64,000 nt of DNA, taken from NCBI GenBank assembly GCA_001950395.1, contig BDLO01000001.1:1215979-1279978 (forward strand), written 5' to 3'. Under the pieces are notes generated by a model that made no database searches, had not been told where the DNA came from, and saw nothing but the letters and a program-made list of their open reading frames with translations. The DNA comes from Coriobacteriaceae bacterium EMTCatB1 (GTDB lineage: Bacteria > Actinomycetota > Coriobacteriia > Anaerosomatales > Anaerosomataceae). A program made the translations under genes and the position numbers. Positions 60,439 through 64,000 of the stretch are shown here, one piece after another. Position 1 is the stretch's first letter; each line of letters begins with the position of its first letter.

Positions 60439-61578
60439 ATGCTCCCTCTGAAGATCGCGCTCCGGTTCCTGCGCACCTCGCCCGTGCAATCGGCGCTCAT
60501 CGCGACCGGCATCGCCGTCGGCATCGCGACGCAGGTCTTCGTCGGCTCGCTCATCACGAGCCTGCAGGCGTCGCTCGTCGAGCAGACGATCGGCTCGACG
60601 CCGCACGTCATCGTTCGGGCCCCGGACGAAGCAGAGCCGCTCAAGGTGACGGCCGCGATGCTCAGCGTCGTCCAGACCGACCCGCGCGTGGAGCCGGGCG
60701 CGGTCGTCCCCGTGCGCGTGACCAACGCGCTGCTGACGGACGGGGAGGACAGCGCGACGCTCGCGCTCAAGGGCGGCGACTTGGGCGGCCTCGACGCGAT
60801 CTACCGGCTTCGCGAGCGGACCGTCGCAGGCACGGTGCGTCTCGGAAAAGGCGACGTCGTGATCGGCACGACGCTTGCCGAGAAGTTCTCGCTCGCTCCC
60901 GGAGATTCGGTGGCGCTGACGCTGCCGGACGGGTCCCGCCGCACGCTCCGCGTCACGGCCGTGGTCGACCTGGGGGCCGAGGCAGCGAACGAGCGGCAGG
61001 CGTTCGTCGACGCCGATCTGCCGCGCTCCGTCCTCGGCTGGCGCTCGGGCGAGTTCGCGGCGATCGAGGCGCAGATCCTCGATCCCTTCGATTCCACGGC
61101 CGTTGCCACGGACTGGCGCTCCCGGCTGCGCGGCGTCCGCGTCGTCGAGTGGCAGGAGCAGAACGCGGACCTGCTCACGGCGCTCCAGAGCCAGGCATCG
61201 TCGTCGTACATGATCCAAGCGTTCGTCTTGATCGCCGTCGCGCTCGGCATCGCGAGCACGCTCGCCATCTCTGCCGTCCAGAAGACGCGGCAGATCGGCA
61301 TCCTCAAGGCGATGGGCATGAGCGACGCCCAGGCAAGCCGCATCTTCCTGTGGCAAGCCGCGGCGCTCGGGCTGGCAGGCACTGCAGGCGGCGTCGCGCT
61401 CGGGTACGCGCTGCTGTGGGGATTCTCGTTCGCGCCCGTCCAGTTCTCTATACGGCCCGAGCCGTCGTTCATCGCCCTGTCGGCGAGCATCGGAGTCGCG
61501 GTGTCGATGGCATCCAGCATCATCCCCGCTCGGCGGACGAGCCGCGTGGATCCGATCGAGGTGATCCAGGGTGGGTGA
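60439..61578 (+). CDS. MacB/LolC-type ABC transporter permease (FtsX family)
   Basis: 379 residues. One N-terminal helix (LIATGIAVGIATQVFVGSLI), a periplasmic-type domain (about 45-250), then three C-terminal helices: MIQAFVLIAVALGIASTLAI, WQAAALGLAGTAGGVALGYA and IALSASIGVAVSMASSIIPA. The FtsX signature KTRQIGILKAMGMSDAQASR and the terminal PARRTSRVDPIEVIQ are clear. Such systems use mechanotransmission to handle lipoproteins, peptides or drugs. ATG with GAGG four bases upstream; a GTG one codon earlier is possible. It overlaps the ATPase gene by 8 bp. Confidence 0.92.
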   Translation: MLPLKIALRFLRTSPVQSALIATGIAVGIATQVFVGSLITSLQASLVEQTIGSTPHVIVRAPDEAEPLKVTAAMLSVVQTDPRVEPGAVVPVRVTNALLTDGEDSATLALKGGDLGGLDAIYRLRERTVAGTVRLGKGDVVIGTTLAEKFSLAPGDSVALTLPDGSRRTLRVTAVVDLGAEAANERQAFVDADLPRSVLGWRSGEFAAIEAQILDPFDSTAVATDWRSRLRGVRVVEWQEQNADLLTALQSQASSSYMIQAFVLIAVALGIASTLAISAVQKTRQIGILKAMGMSDAQASRIFLWQAAALGLAGTAGGVALGYALLWGFSFAPVQFSIRPEPSFIALSASIGVAVSMASSIIPARRTSRVDPIEVIQGG

Positions 61579-62305
61579 CGCGCGCAGCGCTCCCGACGGC
61601 GTGCTGGTGGAGGCCGAGGCGCTCACGCGCGTGTACGGCGAGGGCGAGACCGCCACGGTCGCCGTCGACGGCGCGACCTTCTCGGTGGCAGAAGGCGAGT
61701 TCCTCGCGCTCATCGGGCAATCGGGGTCGGGCAAGTCGACGCTTCTGAACATGCTCGGCCTTCTCGATACGCCGACGAGAGGCACGCTCCGGTACCGGGG
61801 GCAAGACGTGAGCGGGATGGACAAACTGAAGCGCGCCCTCCTGCGTAACGAGCTCATCGGATTCGTGTTCCAGTTCCACCACCTCTTGCCCGAGTTCACC
61901 GTGCTCGAGAACGTGTTGATGCCCGCACTCATCGCGGGAAGCCATGCCGCCGACGTGCGGGAGCGAGCGCTCGAAACGCTCGAGCTGCTCGGACTGTCTG
62001 GGCTTGAGGGAAAGAACGCGAACCAGCTCTCGGGCGGGCAGAAGCAGCGCGTGGCCATCGCCCGAGCGCTCCTCAACCGGCCGGCCATCGTGCTCGCAGA
62101 CGAGCCCACCGGCAACCTCGACACGGCCAATACCGAGGCCGTCTACGACCTGTTCCGCACCATCAACCGCGAGCTCGGCACGGCGTTCCTCATCGTGACG
62201 CACGACCGGACGGTCGCCCAGCGCACCGACCGCATCATCGAAATCCGCGACGGCCGCATCGTGGGCGACGTGAAGAACGAGTTCGGCAGACCCGCGAGGG
62301 ACTGA
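61571..62305 (+). CDS. ABC transporter ATP-binding protein (MacB/LolD type)
   Basis: 244 residues. Walker A GQSGSGKSTLLNMLG, signature LSGGQKQRVAIARAL, Walker B IVLADEPTGNLD and switch His in VTHDR; the QFHHLLPEFTVLENV segment is typical of LolD/MacB. It pairs with the permease it overlaps. GTG start inside the permease gene indicates coupled translation. Confidence 0.95.
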   Translation: MGDARSAPDGVLVEAEALTRVYGEGETATVAVDGATFSVAEGEFLALIGQSGSGKSTLLNMLGLLDTPTRGTLRYRGQDVSGMDKLKRALLRNELIGFVFQFHHLLPEFTVLENVLMPALIAGSHAADVRERALETLELLGLSGLEGKNANQLSGGQKQRVAIARALLNRPAIVLADEPTGNLDTANTEAVYDLFRTINRELGTAFLIVTHDRTVAQRTDRIIEIRDGRIVGDVKNEFGRPARD

Positions 62306-62320
62306 GGCCGGGCACCCTCG

Positions 62321-62373
62321 TTGCAGGTCCCTGTGCGCACATGGTATACATGCGCCTGATACTAAGTATCAGG
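62321..62373 (+). promoter_or_regulatory. Promoter with operator-like palindrome
   Basis: TTGCAG (62321-62326), 18-bp spacer, TATACA (62345-62350). Starting at about +1 is a perfect inverted repeat of two 9-bp arms, CCTGATACT-A-AGTATCAGG (62355-62373), which also touches the ribosome site AGGAG. Binding of a dimeric repressor there would block both transcription and translation start. Confidence 0.7.
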
Positions 62374-62381
62374 AGCACACC

Positions 62382-62897
62382 ATGGACACAGAGACCCACC
62401 GCATCGCAATCGTCGCGCACTGCCTCCTCAATCGCGAAACGAAGGTTCGTGGTCTCGCCCACGGGCCGGGCGCCCATCCGCTCGTCCATGGCCTCCTCGG
62501 ACAGGGCACAGGCGTGGTGCAGCTGCCATGTCCTGAAGCATCGTACCTGGGCATGAACCGCTGGGGCATGACCTACGAGCAGTACGACGTGCCAGCATTC
62601 AGAAGGCACTGCGCCGAGATCCTGCGTCCGACGGTCGAGACGCTCGAAGCGCTGCATCGCGACGGAGCTGAAATCGCTTCTGTCATCGGCGTCGACGGGA
62701 GCCCGAACTGCGGTGTCGCTTGGACGTGCCGTGGATACGCGGGCGGGGAGCCTGAAGACGTGTACGGGCTGGATGGTGAGCCCCAGAAAGCCGCACGGGT
62801 TGCGGGACTCGGCATCTTCTTCGAGATCCTCAAGGAGATGCTCGACGAAGCTGGGATCGAAGCGTGTTTCGAAGCGGTGCCAGAGGAATCACTCTGA
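62382..62897 (+). CDS. TudS/DUF523-related predicted Fe-S protein
   Basis: 171 residues. Conserved Cys positions are C14 in VAHCLLNRETKV, C50 in VVQLPCPEAS and C110 in GVDGSPNCGVAWTC, matching the three-Cys arrangement that holds a [4Fe-4S] cluster in thiouracil desulfidase TudS. The family includes DUF523 and CD3072-like proteins, mostly uncharacterised, so sulfur removal from a small molecule is only a guess. It stands alone under its own promoter and operator. Confidence 0.75.
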   Translation: MDTETHRIAIVAHCLLNRETKVRGLAHGPGAHPLVHGLLGQGTGVVQLPCPEASYLGMNRWGMTYEQYDVPAFRRHCAEILRPTVETLEALHRDGAEIASVIGVDGSPNCGVAWTCRGYAGGEPEDVYGLDGEPQKAARVAGLGIFFEILKEMLDEAGIEACFEAVPEESL

Positions 62898-62931
62898 GAA
62901 CCGGGTGTTGGGTCACGCGAAAGGAGATGGC

Positions 62932-63777
62932 ATGGCTAGGATGGTGCACCGTTCAACCGTCGCTGTGATAGGAGCGCTCTTGATCGCAGCGCTCGCGCTT
63001 GGAGGTTGCAGCGGCAAGACCGAAGGCGGCACGACGACGACCGGAAACGAGCAGAGCTCGCAGGACGCTTCTCTCAAGACGGTCCAGGATAGAGGCGAGA
63101 TCATCGTAGGCTTGGCGCCCTTCTACGCGCCGTTCGAATCCACGAACGAGCAGACGAAGGAGATCGAGGGCTTCGACGTCGACCTCATGAACGCGATCGC
63201 CGAGAAGATGGGCGTCAAGGCCACGTTCAAGCCGGCAGAATGGCAAGCGCTTCTTGGCGGCCTTGAGAAGGGCGAGTACGACTTGATCTTCTCAGCGATG
63301 TCCAAGAAGGAAGCAGCCGAAGCGAACGTCGACTTCTCTGACGTGTACTACGAGCTGCCGGACGTCATAATCGTCGCCAAAGGGAACCCGAAGAACATCA
63401 AGGGCAAGGCCGATCTCAAAGACAAGATCGTCGGCGTGCAGCTCGGCTCCGGCAGCGAGCAGCTCGCAGACAAGCTCAATCCGGAGATCGGGTTCAAGGA
63501 CCTGAAGAAGTACAAGCTCACACAAGATGCGATGAACGACCTGAAGGCGGGCAGGATCGATGCCGTCATCGCCGGGTACACCTTCGCCCTCGAGCAGGCC
63601 AAGGTCGATCCGAGCTTCGAAGTCTCCAGCGAGCCGCTCGAGAGCGCGGAGCTGGTCGGCGTGTTCCGCAAAGGCTCGACCGCGCTGGTCGAAGCATTCA
63701 ACAAGGCGCTCGCCGAGGTGAAAGCGGAGGGCACGTACGACGCCTTGGTCAAGAAGTGGCTCTCACTCCAGCAGTAG
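62932..63777 (+). CDS. Amino-acid-type ABC transporter substrate-binding lipoprotein
   Basis: 281 residues. The lipobox LALGGC places the lipidated Cys near residue 26. A family 3 solute-binding fold follows: RGEIIVGLAPFYAPFESTNE, IEGFDVDLMNAIAEKMGVKA, LEKGEYDLIFSAMSKKEAAE, VGVQLGSGSEQLADKL and LKAGRIDAVIAGYTFALEQA. Likely binds an amino acid or similar polar solute; the substrate cannot be read. GAAAGGAG precedes the ATG. The permease follows 70 bp later. Confidence 0.93.
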   Translation: MARMVHRSTVAVIGALLIAALALGGCSGKTEGGTTTTGNEQSSQDASLKTVQDRGEIIVGLAPFYAPFESTNEQTKEIEGFDVDLMNAIAEKMGVKATFKPAEWQALLGGLEKGEYDLIFSAMSKKEAAEANVDFSDVYYELPDVIIVAKGNPKNIKGKADLKDKIVGVQLGSGSEQLADKLNPEIGFKDLKKYKLTQDAMNDLKAGRIDAVIAGYTFALEQAKVDPSFEVSSEPLESAELVGVFRKGSTALVEAFNKALAEVKAEGTYDALVKKWLSLQQ

Positions 63778-63801
63778 CTGGATCCTGAGGTTGTATCGGG
63801 T

Positions 63802-63833
63802 CGAGCAGGGCTGCCACAGGGCGGCCCTGCTCG
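63802..63833 (+). other. Intercistronic hairpin between binding protein and permease
   Basis: CGAGCAGGGC (63802-63811) pairs perfectly with GCCCTGCTCG (63824-63833) across a 12-nt loop, with no T run after it. Hairpins here are usually mRNA stabilisers or partial terminators that raise binding protein over permease. Confidence 0.65.
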
Positions 63834-63847
63834 GCACAGGAGGCGGA

Positions 63848-64000
63848 ATGGGCAGCGACCTGCAGTGGAAAGTCATACTGAATTGGACGCCGGAGCTGGC
63901 TGCGGCAGCAGCACTCACCGTGCGCATCACTGCCGCGTCGTTCGCCGTGGCGCTGCTCGTCGGCTTGGCCGTTGGAATCCTGCGGAGCAGACCGCACCGG
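63848..64000 (+). CDS. Amino-acid ABC transporter permease (partial, 5' end only)
   Basis: 51 codons are visible, open to the window end, starting at an ATG with AGGAGGCGGA upstream. The text MGSDLQWKVILNWTPELAAA, then AALTVRITAASFAVALLVGL is the usual N-terminus and first helix of His/Glu/Gln-type (HisM/GlnP) permeases. Its place after a family 3 binding protein supports the assignment. Confidence 0.85.
   Translation, partial: MGSDLQWKVILNWTPELAAAAALTVRITAASFAVALLVGLAVGILRSRPHR

Noticed and set aside
1-64000. CRISPR arrays, insertion sequences, phage genes
   Set aside because: No regularly spaced repeats, transposase, integrase or terminal inverted repeats were recognised.

Overview
This window is 64 kb of GC-rich bacterial chromosome. 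It is densely packed and dominated by housekeeping and energy genes. The gene content points to an anaerobic, deep-branching member of the Actinobacteriota, probably near the Coriobacteriia. Supporting evidence includes a V-type ATPase operon, an electron-bifurcating NfnAB transhydrogenase, a four-subunit ferredoxin-dependent 2-oxoacid oxidoreductase, archaeal-type PEP carboxylase, and SpoVG, AbrB and Veg homologues. The taxonomic placement is inferred; no rRNA gene is present. I saw no phage, insertion sequence or CRISPR array.

Layout. 1-3456 (minus): 5' half of a V-type ATPase operon (H/G-like stalk, I, K, partial E). 3558-7588: a CapA-like and a degenerate LytM-like protein, DUF951, and an ACT/UPF0210 pair. 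7601-13308: a surface-protein locus with one large and two small secreted proteins (plus strand), facing a membrane-anchored DUF916-like protein and a LytTR response regulator (minus strand). The three secreted genes share a promoter module in which a CCG(T/C)TCGTCA box lies exactly 59 bp upstream of a CCGATA(T/C)A box. This is the most interesting feature of the window. 13420-18525: NfnAB, an ApbE lipoprotein, a small membrane protein and a LytM peptidase.

18552-30358: a block that reproduces much of the Bacillus abrB-to-ctc gene order (pth, ctc/rplY, prs, glmU, tRNA-Gln, spoVG, ispE, veg, rsmA, yabE-like, tatD, metG, abrB-like, rsmI). 30342-42034: a membrane protein, a DUF362 ferredoxin protein, a ROK kinase, an IrrE-like protein without its catalytic Glu, a HEAT/HD-GYP pair, a two-component system and a CwlO-like coiled-coil protein. 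42035-42475 is the remnant of a transporter gene. 42468-48470: a PAS histidine kinase, tRNA-Phe, a Ca2+/cation antiporter and a Mg2+ P-type ATPase.

48482-56634: an M20 peptidase, a tautomerase, a MerR/TipA-like regulator, a bacteriohemerythrin, and an operon of an XRE-cupin regulator, an acyl-CoA ligase and the four subunits of a 2-oxoacid:ferredoxin oxidoreductase. 56745-64000: two membrane or lipoproteins, tRNA-Asp, archaeal PEP carboxylase, a CarH-like B12 domain protein with a MacB-type ABC transporter, a TudS-like Fe-S protein under an operator-like palindrome, and the start of an amino-acid ABC transporter.

Taken together, ferredoxin from the 2-oxoacid oxidoreductase can feed NfnAB, and ion gradients can be used by the V-type ATPase, whose K subunit keeps the residues of the Enterococcus Na+ site. 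Many operons are coupled by 4-bp ATGA or GTGA overlaps.
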